The notes under the pieces were generated by a model, which saw only the letters and a list, made by a program, of their open reading frames with translations, searched no databases and was not told where the DNA came from. DNA of 64,000 bases from Microbacterium sp. CSI-V (GTDB lineage Bacteria > Actinomycetota > Actinomycetes > Actinomycetales > Microbacteriaceae): NCBI RefSeq assembly GCF_001984105.1, contig NZ_MTQM01000008.1, positions 434,001 through 498,000 of the forward strand, in the 5' to 3' direction. Shown here piece after piece: positions 27,697-38,708 of this stretch (the stretch's first letter is position 1; each line of letters opens with the position of its first letter). A program made the position numbers and the translations under genes.

Positions 27697-29651
27697 CCAT
27701 GTCCACCACCCTCCCCTCCCGTCCGCTCGACGTCGCCTCCCCCGGAATCGTGATCGCCCCCGTCGTCCCGCCGCGCTCGGCCCTGCGCCCGCTCGGCCTC
27801 GGCGAGGTCCGGATCACGGGCGGGTTCTGGGGCGACCGGCAGCGCGTGAACGCCGCCCACACGCTCAGCCACATCCTCGGACGCCTGGAATCCGAGGGCT
27901 GGCTGCCCAACTTCGACCTCGCGGCCGCGGGCCGGCTCCCCGCCGGCCGCCACGGCCGGGAGTTCTCCGACTCCGAGGTCTACAAGTTCCTCGAAGCCGC
28001 CGCATGGGAGATCGGCCGCAGCGACGACGCCGACCTCGAGCGCACCTTCCGAGACGTGGTCGCCCGCGTCGCCGCCGCTCAGGAGCCCGACGGCTACCTG
28101 AACACCGAGTTCGGCCGCCCCGGGCAGCAGCCCCGCTGGTCCGACCTCGAATGGGGCCACGAGCTGTACTGCCTCGGGCACCTCTTCCAGGCGGCCGTGG
28201 CGCGCGAGCGGACGCGGCCGGGGGCCGACGACGGGCTGCTGACCATCGCCCGCCGCGCCGCCGACCTCGTGTGCGACGTGTTCGGACCCGACGGCATCCC
28301 GGCCTTCTGCGGTCACCCCGAGATCGAGACGGCCCTGGCCGAGCTCGCTCGCGTGACCGGGGAACCGCGCTACGGGCACCAGGCAGCGCTCTTCGTCTCG
28401 CGCCGCGGCCACGAGACGCTCCGCGACATCGAGTGGGGCCGCACCTACTTCCAGGACGACGTCCCGGTGCGCGACGCCGAGGCTCTCAGTGGCCACGCGG
28501 TGCGGGCCAACTACCTCGCCGCGGGCGCCGTGGACGTGGCGGTCGACACCGCCGACGAGGCGCTGCTCGCCTCCCTCCGCCGCCAGTGGGACCGCACGCG
28601 CGGTCGCCGGACGTACATCACGGGCGGTCAGGGCTCGCACCACCAGGACGAGGCGTTCGGGGTGGACTGGGAGCTGCCTCCGGACCGCGCCTACTCCGAG
28701 ACCTGCGCCGGCATCGCCTCGGTGATGTTCTCCTGGCGGCTGCTGCTCAACGACGGCGACGCGTCGTACGCCGACCTCATCGAGCGCACCCTGTACAACG
28801 TGGTGGCGACCTCGCCCGCGGCGGACGGGCGCAGCTTCTTCTACGCCAACACCCTGCACCAGCGGGTCCCCGGCGTGGTCGCCGACCCGGACGGCACCTC
28901 CCCGCGCGCGTCGTCGTCGCTGCGGGCGCCGTGGTTCGAGGTGTCCTGCTGCCCGCCGAACGTCGCACGCACCCTCGCGAGCCTCGACGCGTACATCGCC
29001 ACGGCGGATGCCGATGGCATCCAGCTCCACCAGTACGCCCCGGCGCAGATCCGGACCGTGCTCGACGACGGCCGCCCCGTGTCGCTCGACGTCGAGACCG
29101 CGTACCCCGCGGACGGCACCATCCACGTCACGGTGAACGACGACGCCGCGGGCGAGTGGACGTTGTCGCTGCGCGTGCCGCAGTGGGCGGAGGGCGCGCA
29201 CATGGCCATCCGCTCGGGCGGGGAACTGGTCGACACGCACGCGGTGGCGCCGGGGGTCGCCCGGGTGCGTCGCGAATTCCGCGCCGGCGACGTCGTCGAG
29301 CTCGAGCTGCCCATGGCGCCGCGCGTGGTCACTCCCGACCCCCGCATCGACGCGGTGCGCGGCTGCGTCGCCGTCGAACGCGGACCCGAGGTGCTGGCGC
29401 TGGAATCGACCGACGTGTCGGGCATCGACGACGTGGGCGATGTGTGCCTCGTCGGCGACCCCGCGCCGTTCGAACGCGACGGACGGGTGTGGGTCCGCGT
29501 CGGTCACCGCGTCGTCCCGAGCGACCGGTGGCCGTACCGGGAGTCGACGGCACCCGAGGTCGCCGATGCGGATGCCGTTCCCCTCGTGGCGTACCACGAC
29601 TGGGGCAACCGCGGACCCTCGACGATGCGGGTGTGGATCCCCACCTCCTGA
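27693..29651 (+). CDS. GH127 beta-L-arabinofuranosidase (HypBA1-like)
   Basis: About 652 residues with no signal peptide, so cytoplasmic. By position it matches the B. longum enzyme closely. Glu320 (DEAFG) corresponds to its acid/base Glu322. Glu336 and Cys338 (YSETCAG) with Cys419 and Cys420 (SCCPPNVAR) correspond to its zinc ligands Glu338, Cys340, Cys417 and Cys418. Cys419 would be the nucleophile. The reaction is hydrolysis of non-reducing beta-L-arabinofuranosides. ATG 27693 overlaps the permease stop by 4 nt; ATG 27699 is the alternative. Confidence 0.93.
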   Translation: MTMSTTLPSRPLDVASPGIVIAPVVPPRSALRPLGLGEVRITGGFWGDRQRVNAAHTLSHILGRLESEGWLPNFDLAAAGRLPAGRHGREFSDSEVYKFLEAAAWEIGRSDDADLERTFRDVVARVAAAQEPDGYLNTEFGRPGQQPRWSDLEWGHELYCLGHLFQAAVARERTRPGADDGLLTIARRAADLVCDVFGPDGIPAFCGHPEIETALAELARVTGEPRYGHQAALFVSRRGHETLRDIEWGRTYFQDDVPVRDAEALSGHAVRANYLAAGAVDVAVDTADEALLASLRRQWDRTRGRRTYITGGQGSHHQDEAFGVDWELPPDRAYSETCAGIASVMFSWRLLLNDGDASYADLIERTLYNVVATSPAADGRSFFYANTLHQRVPGVVADPDGTSPRASSSLRAPWFEVSCCPPNVARTLASLDAYIATADADGIQLHQYAPAQIRTVLDDGRPVSLDVETAYPADGTIHVTVNDDAAGEWTLSLRVPQWAEGAHMAIRSGGELVDTHAVAPGVARVRREFRAGDVVELELPMAPRVVTPDPRIDAVRGCVAVERGPEVLALESTDVSGIDDVGDVCLVGDPAPFERDGRVWVRVGHRVVPSDRWPYRESTAPEVADADAVPLVAYHDWGNRGPSTMRVWIPTS

Positions 29652-29658
29652 AGCCGAC

Positions 29659-29688
29659 TCGGCGCCTCACCTCACGGTGGGGCGCCGA
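29659..29688. terminator. Bidirectional terminator after the GH127 operon
   Basis: TCGGCGCCTCACC pairs with GGTGGGGCGCCGA around a 4-nt loop, with one mismatch. It lies between convergent genes. Confidence 0.8.
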
Positions 29689-29698
29689 TGTCGTTCGT

Positions 29699-30898
29699 TC
29701 AGCGCAGGGGGAGCAGGCGCGTCGGCGAGGGGGACGCCGTGCGGTGGCGCACCCGGCCCGGGACGCCCGTGCGAGCGTCGAGCGGGAGCGACACGATCTC
29801 GTCGGCGAGCTGACCGGCCACGAGCAGCGTGTCGTTCACGACGACGTGGTGCCGCGGCCAATGCGTGCCGGCCTCGGCGAGCGCGGTGAGCTGCAGCGCC
29901 TCGCCCGCGCCGCGCACGGCGAGCACGCCGATCGTGTCGCTGCCGCGCACTCCGGCGTAGAGCGTGGTGCCGTCGCGGCTGGTGCAGAGCTCGGCGGCGG
30001 TGTCGCCGTCGAGCGTGCCGAGCAGCGGCTCGCCCGACAGGACGCGCCAGCGCCCCTCGGCATCCGGGGTCAGGACGAACACCTCGCGGCTGAGCTCGGT
30101 CACGACGTACAGGTGACCGGAGGGATGCCAGACCCCGTGGCGCGGCCCGCTGCCCTTCGGCAGCACCACCTCTTGGATGAGACGCAGACCGGCCCCGCTC
30201 GAACGCCAGAACCGCACGAGGTCGAGACCCATGTCGGTGGTGGCCAGGAGTCCGCGCGGAAGGACGATCGTCTCGTGCGCGCGGGAGACGCGCGCACCCG
30301 CGGCCGCCTCCTCCGACTCGGCGTCCGTCTCGGGCACGGCGTCGTACTCGGGAACGAGGTGCCCGAACTCCGCGCCCGCCGCCTCGCGCAGGGCGCGCGC
30401 CGCGGCAGCGAGGTCGGGCACGGCGGCGCCCGAGACGGCCGCCCCGGTCTCGACGACGAACGGGTCGACGATGGAGCCGTACGGGTCGTTCGCCGCGGCG
30501 GCGATCACGGGGGATGAGGGGCGGCCCGTGGCATCCAGGGCGATGCGGACGACGCGACCGTCGCCCCAGCAACTCGCCACGAGGAACGATCCGTCGGGGG
30601 CAACCGCGACGTGACAGACGGCGGCCCCGGCCGGCACCGGGGCCCCCAGCGGCGCCAGACTCGTCTCGCCCGTGCGGCGGTACGCCTGCACCGTGCCCTC
30701 GGCCTCGAGCGCCGCGTACAGGACGTCCAGTTGCGGGTGCGACGCGACCCACGACGGCGAACCCGGCGCGGCGACGGCGGTGCCGACCATACCGAGGGGG
30801 CCGGAGGCCCAGACCGAGTCGACGTCACCGGCCTGCAGGATGCCGATGCCCTCGGCAGACCCCGCGTCGGGGGCGTACGCGCCGACCCAGAACCGCAC
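29699..30898 (-). CDS. Lactonase family beta-propeller protein
   Basis: 399 residues, PF10282 type (6-phosphogluconolactonase-like seven-bladed propeller): WVGAYAPDAGSAEGIGILQ, VCHVAVAPDGSFLVASCWGDG, SGPRHGVWHPSGHLYVVTELS, and HWPRHHVVVNDTLLVAGQ. His/Arg/Glu residues at the blade ends are as in the family. An Ala/Glu-rich insertion sits near the middle (about 145-200). GTG start one base after the purA stop, so probably co-transcribed with purA. The substrate is unknown; a sugar lactone is possible. Confidence 0.82.
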   Translation of the reverse strand: MRFWVGAYAPDAGSAEGIGILQAGDVDSVWASGPLGMVGTAVAAPGSPSWVASHPQLDVLYAALEAEGTVQAYRRTGETSLAPLGAPVPAGAAVCHVAVAPDGSFLVASCWGDGRVVRIALDATGRPSSPVIAAAANDPYGSIVDPFVVETGAAVSGAAVPDLAAAARALREAAGAEFGHLVPEYDAVPETDAESEEAAAGARVSRAHETIVLPRGLLATTDMGLDLVRFWRSSGAGLRLIQEVVLPKGSGPRHGVWHPSGHLYVVTELSREVFVLTPDAEGRWRVLSGEPLLGTLDGDTAAELCTSRDGTTLYAGVRGSDTIGVLAVRGAGEALQLTALAEAGTHWPRHHVVVNDTLLVAGQLADEIVSLPLDARTGVPGRVRHRTASPSPTRLLPLR

Positions 30899-30899
30899 G

Positions 30900-32186
30900 T
30901 CAGTCGATCAGGTCGTGGCGGACGATGACCTGGTCGCGCGCCGGACCGACGCCGATGACCGAGATGCGCGTCCCGCTCATCGCCTCGAGCGCGAGCACGT
31001 AGTCCTGCGCCGTCTGCGGCAGCTCGTCGAACGTGCGCGCGGTCGAGATGTCTTCGCTCCACCCGGGCAGGTACTCGAGGATCGGCTTCGCGTGGTGGAA
31101 GTCGGTCTGGTTCACCGGCAGGTCGTCGTACCGCTCCCCGTCGACGTCGTAGGCGACGCACACGGGGATCTGCTCGAGACCGCCGAGGATGTCGAGCTTG
31201 GTGAGGACGAGGTCGGTGATGCCGTTGATGCGCGTGGCGTACCGCGTGATCGGGGCGTCGTACCAGCCGACGCGACGGGGACGGCCCGTCGTGGTGCCGA
31301 ACTCGAAGCCGCGCGAGCGCAGCCAGTCGCCGCTCTCGTCGAACAGCTCGGTCGGGAAAGGACCGGATCCGACGCGGGTCGTGTACGCCTTGACGATGCC
31401 GACGATGCGGTCCAGCCGGTTCGGGCCGACGCCCGAGCCGGTCGAGGCGCCACCGGCCGTCGCGGACGACGAGGTGACGAACGGGTAGGTGCCGTGGTCG
31501 ACGTCGAGCATGGTGGCCTGGCCGCCCTCGAAGACGACGACGTCACCGGCATCCAGGGCGTCGTTCAGGAGCAGCGAGGTGTCGCTGACCATCGGGCGCA
31601 CGCGCTCGGCGTACGAGAGGAGGTCTTCAACGATCTCGTCGACCGTGATCGAGCGGCGGTTGAAGACCTTCACCAGCAGGTGGTTCTTCTGGTCGAGAGC
31701 GCCCTCGACCTTCTGCCGCAGGATGTTCTCGTCGAACAGATCTTGCACGCGGATGCCGACGCGGTTGATCTTGTCGGCGTACGCGGGGCCGATGCCTCGA
31801 CCGGTCGTGCCGATCATGCGCTTGCCGAGGAAGCGCTCGGTGACCTTGTCGAGCGTGCGGTGGTACTGCGTGATGATGTGCGCGTTGGCGCTGATGCGCA
31901 GACGGCTCGTGTCGAGACCGCGGGCGTTGAGCGCCTCGAGCTCGTAGAAGAGCACCTCGAGGTCGATGACCACGCCGTTGCCGATGACGGGGGTCACCCC
32001 GGGAGACAGGATGCCGCTGGGCAGCAGGTGCAGCGCGTACTTCTCGTCTCCGATGACGACGGTGTGCCCGGCGTTGTTGCCGCCGTTGAACTTCACCACC
32101 CAGTCGGTGCGCTCACCGAGCAAGTCGGTGGCCTTACCCTTGCCTTCGTCGCCCCACTGGACGCCGACGATCACGATTCCGGGCAT
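30900..32186 (-). CDS. purA: Adenylosuccinate synthetase
   Basis: 428 residues. GTP-dependent joining of aspartate to IMP, first step of AMP synthesis. Motifs: P-loop GDEGKGK near the start, [24 protein letters not shown], and the C-terminal base-recognition segment [15 protein letters not shown] 32186 is preferred because GAGGAG lies directly upstream; earlier in-frame codons encode an unrelated extension. Confidence 0.96.
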   Translation of the reverse strand: MPGIVIVGVQWGDEGKGKATDLLGERTDWVVKFNGGNNAGHTVVIGDEKYALHLLPSGILSPGVTPVIGNGVVIDLEVLFYELEALNARGLDTSRLRISANAHIITQYHRTLDKVTERFLGKRMIGTTGRGIGPAYADKINRVGIRVQDLFDENILRQKVEGALDQKNHLLVKVFNRRSITVDEIVEDLLSYAERVRPMVSDTSLLLNDALDAGDVVVFEGGQATMLDVDHGTYPFVTSSSATAGGASTGSGVGPNRLDRIVGIVKAYTTRVGSGPFPTELFDESGDWLRSRGFEFGTTTGRPRRVGWYDAPITRYATRINGITDLVLTKLDILGGLEQIPVCVAYDVDGERYDDLPVNQTDFHHAKPILEYLPGWSEDISTARTFDELPQTAQDYVLALEAMSGTRISVIGVGPARDQVIVRHDLID

Positions 32187-32293
32187 GTGCGCTCCTCGCG
32201 TGTTATCCGGCGGTACACCCCATCCTATCGAGCGGTCCCGACACACCCTTCCGGGGTTGTCCACAAGCCCACGCGGCGGCGCCGCGGCGTCAT

Positions 32294-32299
32294 TACCCT
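32294..32299 (+). promoter_or_regulatory. Leaderless -10 box TACCCT
   Basis: Six nt before ATG 32306. Confidence 0.55.
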
Positions 32300-32305
32300 G
32301 GGCGC

Positions 32306-34475
<2,170 letters not shown>

Positions 34476-34486
34476 CGCACCTCCCC

Positions 34487-34518
34487 GACGCCGCCCGCCG
34501 TTCCGGCCGGGCGGCGTC
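34487..34518 (+). terminator. argG terminator
   Basis: GACGCCGCCCG and CGGGCGGCGTC form a perfect 11-bp stem with a 10-nt loop, 12 nt past the stop. Confidence 0.8.
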
Positions 34519-34545
34519 GTGCTGCGCGCGTCGGTCCCGCGCTGC

Positions 34546-34607
34546 GCGCCCGCAGCCGCGCGCCGCGGTGCCCTCGCCGCCCCGCCCCGCGCCCGCAGCC
34601 GCGCGCC
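34546..34607. repeat. 19-bp direct repeat in the argG-TetR gap
   Basis: GCGCCCGCAGCCGCGCGCC occurs at 34546-34564 and again at 34589-34607. The rest of the 325-bp gap (34476-34800) holds the argG terminator, palindrome II and the TetR promoter. I see no gene in it. Confidence 0.8.
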
Positions 34608-34642
34608 CGTGCGCCCGTGCGCCGTGGGTCGTGGGCCGTGCG

Positions 34643-34720
34643 CCATTTCACGTGAACTGGTCGAGATCACCCGTCATGCCGCGCCACCGCGGGTGATCTC
34701 AGCCACTTCACGTGAAATGG
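34643..34720. repeat. Intergenic palindrome II (78 bp)
   Basis: The 31-nt arms 34643-34673 and 34690-34720 pair at 28 positions around a 16-nt loop. The outer part of each arm contains TTTCACGTGAA, itself a palindrome, and the inner part GATCACCCG or its complement. It does not match family A by sequence but shares the arm-loop-arm scale. Confidence 0.88.
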
Positions 34721-34757
34721 GCACCCGGATCCTCGGCGCAGCGTAGGGGAAGCAAGA

Positions 34758-34792
34758 AAGTGCACACGTAAGTGCAAGTTGTGGCGTACACT
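34758..34792 (+). promoter_or_regulatory. TetR gene promoter with direct-repeat operator candidate
   Basis: AAGTGCA occurs at 34758-34764 and 34770-34776, exactly 12 bp apart. The -10 box TACACT (34787-34792) follows and lies 8 nt before GTG 34801, giving a very short leader. The repeats may be the autoregulatory site. Confidence 0.45.
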
Positions 34793-34800
34793 GAGGACCC

Positions 34801-35409
34801 GTGTCCACACCTGCCCGCCGCCGCGACGCCGTCGAGAACCGCGCCGGCATCGTCGATGCCGCCACCGCGGCGATCGGCCACGACCCGCACGCCTCGATCG
34901 CGGCCATCGCGGCCCGCGCCGGACTCTCGCGCCGCGCGCTGTACGGCCACTTCGACGACCGCAACGCCATCGTCCGTGAGGTGATCGCGGCGGGGGCTGC
35001 GCGCTTCAACGCCATCGCCGACCGCATCGACGACACCGACTCCCGTCTCGCATTCGCGCGCCTCGCGTCCGAGCTGTGGCGCGAGGCCGCGCACGTCCAG
35101 GCCGCGGCCGCTCTCGCCCTCGACGACGCCCACCTGCCCGAGACATCCGCCGCCCTGGCGCCGTTGCGCCGCCGGATCGACGCGATCGTCCGCCGCGGGC
35201 AGGACTCCGGCGAGCTGCGCACCGACCTGCCCGCGCCGACACTGTCGCGCCTGCTCGAAGAGACCGGCCGCATGGTGATCGCCCGCGTGGATGCCGAATC
35301 GGCGACCGCCCGCTCGATCGCCGTCACCGCCGTCCTCGGCATCGCCGGACTGTCGTGGACCGAAGCCCGAGACCTGATGGATCAGCACCCCGACCTGGAG
35401 GCGCAATGA
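34801..35409 (+). CDS. TetR family regulator
   Basis: 202 residues. N-terminal three-helix DNA-binding domain: IVDAATAAIGHDPHASIAAIAARAGLSRRALYGHFDDRNAIVREV. The C-terminal ligand domain is Ala/Arg-rich and unassigned. First gene of a three-gene operon; its stop overlaps the next start (ATGA). It probably represses the operon, sensing an unknown ligand. Confidence 0.88.
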   Translation: MSTPARRRDAVENRAGIVDAATAAIGHDPHASIAAIAARAGLSRRALYGHFDDRNAIVREVIAAGAARFNAIADRIDDTDSRLAFARLASELWREAAHVQAAAALALDDAHLPETSAALAPLRRRIDAIVRRGQDSGELRTDLPAPTLSRLLEETGRMVIARVDAESATARSIAVTAVLGIAGLSWTEARDLMDQHPDLEAQ

Positions 35410-36020
35410 AGATCGTGCTCGACGCGGTCGCGAAAGGACGGGCGCAGCGCGCCCTCCCCGAGACCTCCACCTCGTACGAGACCGGGCGGGCGACCCTCGC
35501 CGTCGCCGAGACCGAGCAGCGCCCCACGGTGCTCGGGCTCGTGGCATCCGGTCGAATGAAGATCGACAGCGGATCCGTCACGATCGACGGACGCGCGGAT
35601 GCCGGGGCCATCCGCCGCCGTGTCGCCCTCGTCGACGCCCCCGTCGTCTCGGAGCCGGAGTCCAACGTCACCGTCACCGGTGTCGTCGCGGAAGAGCTCA
35701 TGTTCGCGGGTCAGGCGCCCACGCCCTTCGCCGCGCAGCGGTGGCTCGAAGGACTCGGACTCGACTCGTTGGCATCCCTGCCGATCGGCAACGTCGATGC
35801 GTCCGCGCGGATCCGGCTGCTGCTGGAGCTCGCGGCCCTGCGGAAGGATGTCGAAGGCCTCGTGCTCGTCGCGCCCGACCGGCACGGCGGCGAGCCGGCG
35901 GCCTGGTGGCGGATCGCCCAGGAGTTCGCGGAGCGCGGATACGCCGTCCTCGTGATCGCGGGGCACGCCTCGCGCACGGCGCTCGAGACCGTCGACACCG
36001 AGAAGGAGGACGCCCGGTGA
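35406..36020 (+). CDS. Degenerate ABC-ATPase-like protein lacking Walker A
   Basis: 204 residues. The layout follows an ABC ATPase but the catalytic motifs are gone. Where Walker A should be, it reads VLGLVASGRMKIDSGSVTIDG with no GxGKS/T. The signature region has only NVDASARIRLLLELAAL. The Walker B strand ends LVLVAPDRHGGEP without the catalytic Glu, and VLVIAGH resembles the switch strand. It probably cannot hydrolyse ATP. It overlaps both neighbours by 4 nt and precedes a YhgE/Pip permease, so it may be a structural or regulatory partner. Alternatively, ATP could be bound in an unrecognised way. Confidence 0.7.
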   Translation: MKIVLDAVAKGRAQRALPETSTSYETGRATLAVAETEQRPTVLGLVASGRMKIDSGSVTIDGRADAGAIRRRVALVDAPVVSEPESNVTVTGVVAEELMFAGQAPTPFAAQRWLEGLGLDSLASLPIGNVDASARIRLLLELAALRKDVEGLVLVAPDRHGGEPAAWWRIAQEFAERGYAVLVIAGHASRTALETVDTEKEDAR

Positions 36021-37912
36021 AGATCCCCCAGATGATCGCGGCGGAACTGCGTCGCCTCACGTCGACCCGCATGTCGGTGATCGCGCTCGTGGCGCTCCTG
36101 GCCGTGCCGATCCTCTACGGCGGCCTGTACCTGTGGGCCAACCAGGACCCCTACGGCAACCTCTCGAACGTGCCGGTGGCTCTCGTGGTCGACGACCAGG
36201 GCGGGGAGGTCAACGGCGAGCAGCGCAACCTCGGCGACGAAGCGGCCGAGCAGCTGCTCGACGACGGAACGTTCGAGTGGCACCGCGTGTCGTCCGACCA
36301 GGCCGACGCGGGCCTGCAGACGGGCGATTTCGACTTCATCGTGACCCTGCCGACCGACTTCACGGATGCCGTGGCCTCGCTGTCGACCGACACGCCCCGC
36401 CAGGCCGACATCGAGCTGCGCACCAACGACGCCAACAACTACCTCGCCTCCACGATCGGGACGCAGGCGGTCGCCCGCATCCAGACCTCCGTCGCGCAGA
36501 AGGTGATCGACGAAGCCAGCGGGACCCTGCTCGACGCCCTTCACACGATCCGCGTGAAGCTCGTGGATGCCACCACCGGGGCGACCCAGCTCGTCGACGG
36601 TCTCGCGACGGCCAAGGACGGCTCTGCCCAGCTCGTCACCGGCTCGACGCAGCTCGCCGACGGGACCGCCCAGCTCTCGGACGGTGCGGCCCAGCTCCGC
36701 GACGGTACTGCGCAGCTTCGCGACGGCTCGGCGCAGGTCGCCGACGGCGCGCAGCAGGTCGCGGGCGGTGTCGACCGGATCGACGCGGCCGCCCGCCAGG
36801 TGGGGACGATCGCCGGCGACGCGGCCGCCCAGTTGCCGCAGGCGCGCACCGACATCGCGAAGGCCCTCGCCGACGCCGGACTCGATCAGCAGCGCATCGA
36901 CGAGATCCTTTCCCGCCTCGATCCGGTCGGCGACCGTCTCGAGGCCGCGAACACCCGCGTGCAGGAGACCGTCCAGCAGATCAACACCCTCGACGACGGG
37001 GCGCGGCAGGTCGCCGCGGGCAGTGCCCAGGTGGCATCCGGAGCCGCCACCGCGGCCGACGGAGCGTCCGCCCTCGCCGACGGTGCGAGCAGCGCGGCCT
37101 CCGGCGCCGCTCAGCTGCGCGACGGCGCGAGCCAGCTCGACAGCGGAATCGGCCAGCTCGCCGACGGGGCCACGCAGCTTCGGGACGGCCTGGCGGAGGG
37201 CGTCGCGCAGATCCCCGACTCCGACGACGCCACGCGGCAGGCCCAGGCCGCCGCCATCAGCGACCCCGTCGCGGTCGGCACGAGCGCGGTCACGAAGGCC
37301 CAGAACTACGGCGCGGGTCTCGCCCCGTTCTTCGCCGCCCTCGCCGGCTGGATCGGCATCTACGCCCTGTTCCTCATCGTGAAGCCCGTCTCCAAGCGCG
37401 CCGTGACGGCGCTGCGCTCCCCCTTCCGCGTGACGCTGGCGGGATGGCTCACCCCGGCCGGTCTCGGTGCGGTGCAGATGGTGGGTCTGTTCACCGTGCT
37501 CGCCGTCGCCCTGCAGTTCTCGTTCGCGAACCCGTGGGCGGCGCTCGGCATCCTGCTGTTCGCCTCGGCGACGTACGCGGCGATCGTGCTCGCCCTGAAC
37601 GTGTGGCTCGGATCCGTGGGTCAGTTCCTGGGGCTCGTGCTGATGGTGCTGCAGCTCGTGACGGCCGGAGGCACGTTCCCGTGGCAGACCCTGCCCGGCC
37701 CGCTCGCCGCCCTGCACCACGTGCTGCCCATGGGGTACGTCGTGGATGCCATGCGCCAGGTGATGTACGGAGGCGACATCGGCCGCGTCGGTCCCGACCT
37801 GCTCGTGCTCGGCGCGTGGATGGTCGGGGGCGTCCTGCTCGCGGCGATCGGCGTGACGCGCATGACGCACCACCGCACGCTCCGCGACCTCCAGCCCAGC
37901 CTGATCGGCTGA
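36017..37912 (+). CDS. YhgE/Pip domain membrane protein (ABC-2-like)
   Basis: 631 residues. One N-terminal helix (about 15-40), a long extracellular part to about 430, then five to six C-terminal helices typical of ABC-2 permeases. The extracellular part has a strong seven-residue periodicity, with units like AQLVDGL, AQLADGT, AQLSDGA and AQLRDGT in two blocks, expected to form an extended coiled rod. The relatives are B. subtilis YhgE and lactococcal phage-infection protein Pip, and ESX/ESAT-6-linked proteins. GTG start with GGAGG upstream and 4-nt overlap with the degenerate ATPase gene. Confidence 0.88.
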   Translation: MKIPQMIAAELRRLTSTRMSVIALVALLAVPILYGGLYLWANQDPYGNLSNVPVALVVDDQGGEVNGEQRNLGDEAAEQLLDDGTFEWHRVSSDQADAGLQTGDFDFIVTLPTDFTDAVASLSTDTPRQADIELRTNDANNYLASTIGTQAVARIQTSVAQKVIDEASGTLLDALHTIRVKLVDATTGATQLVDGLATAKDGSAQLVTGSTQLADGTAQLSDGAAQLRDGTAQLRDGSAQVADGAQQVAGGVDRIDAAARQVGTIAGDAAAQLPQARTDIAKALADAGLDQQRIDEILSRLDPVGDRLEAANTRVQETVQQINTLDDGARQVAAGSAQVASGAATAADGASALADGASSAASGAAQLRDGASQLDSGIGQLADGATQLRDGLAEGVAQIPDSDDATRQAQAAAISDPVAVGTSAVTKAQNYGAGLAPFFAALAGWIGIYALFLIVKPVSKRAVTALRSPFRVTLAGWLTPAGLGAVQMVGLFTVLAVALQFSFANPWAALGILLFASATYAAIVLALNVWLGSVGQFLGLVLMVLQLVTAGGTFPWQTLPGPLAALHHVLPMGYVVDAMRQVMYGGDIGRVGPDLLVLGAWMVGGVLLAAIGVTRMTHHRTLRDLQPSLIG

Positions 37913-37935
37913 GTCCCGCGCTCGGCGCCCTCCGC

Positions 37936-38000
37936 GAGAAACGGCGTCGGCGGTGGGAAACGGTACGTCCCGTCGTTTCCCACCGCCGATACCGTTTTTC
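37936..38000. repeat. Intergenic palindrome III (65 bp)
   Basis: The 27-nt arms 37936-37962 and 37974-38000 pair at 24 positions around an 11-nt loop. AAACGG stands at both ends of the left arm (37939 and 37958). Located 24 nt after the YhgE stop, it may serve as its terminator. Confidence 0.85.
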
Positions 38001-38123
38001 GGTGCCGTCGCGCATTCGGCATCGCGGTGTCGTCGCGCATGCGGCTTCGCCGCACCGTCAAGACCGTGCGCCGAAGGGCGGCCGCGACATAGGGTCGGGA
38101 CACGACGATCACGGAGGGATGCC

Positions 38124-38666
38124 ATGGCCGCCCGCAACACCCGCCTGATGCGCTGCACCCCCGACGACCTGTTCGCCGTGCTCGCGGACGGCTGGCTGTA
38201 CCCGGTGTGGGTCGTGGGGGCGGCGCGGATGCGCGACGTCGACCCGGAATGGCCGCAGGAGGGCGCGCGCATCCACCACTCCCTCGGCGTCTGGCCCGTG
38301 ATGATCCACGACACCACCGAGATGGTCGAGTGGGACCCGCCGCGGCGGGTCCGCCTGCGCCCCAAGGCCGGGCTGCTGGGCCGCGGAGTCATCCGGTTCG
38401 ACGTGCGCCCGCACGGGGACGGCATCGCCGTCACCATCGCGGAGGAGCCCGTGTCGGGGCTGCCGGCGGTGCTGCCCGGCATCCTGTGGCGCCCTCTGCT
38501 GGTGCTCCGCAACCACGAATGCCTCAACCGTCTCGCGTTCCTCGCCGAGGGTCGGCGCGAAGAGCGGGAGACGGGCGAACTGGAAGCCCGCCCCGAGACG
38601 CCCGAGCCGGCCGAGGGCGCGGCCTCGCCCCAGGCGGCGAGCGACGCGCGGGAAGCCGACATCTGA
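38124..38666 (+). CDS. SRPBCC family protein (polyketide cyclase/START-like fold)
   Basis: 180 residues. Features of the helix-grip fold: opening TRLMRCTPDDLFAVLADGWLYPVWVVGAARMRDVD, then HHSLGVWPVMIHDTTEM and VRLRPKAG, with a long C-terminal helix (RNHECLNRLAFLAEG). The last 40 residues are an acidic, Pro/Ala-rich tail. These proteins bind hydrophobic small molecules; no ligand is inferable. ATG with ACGGAGGG upstream. Monocistronic. Confidence 0.8.
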   Translation: MAARNTRLMRCTPDDLFAVLADGWLYPVWVVGAARMRDVDPEWPQEGARIHHSLGVWPVMIHDTTEMVEWDPPRRVRLRPKAGLLGRGVIRFDVRPHGDGIAVTIAEEPVSGLPAVLPGILWRPLLVLRNHECLNRLAFLAEGRREERETGELEARPETPEPAEGAASPQAASDAREADI

Positions 38667-38708
38667 ACTCGGGGCGAACGGGAATGCGCAGCGCCTCGAC
38701 GCCCTTAT

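Noticed and set aside
36570..37210. CRISPR-like periodic repeats
   Set aside because: The period is 21 bp, in frame, and encodes the heptad units of the YhgE protein; there are no unique spacers.
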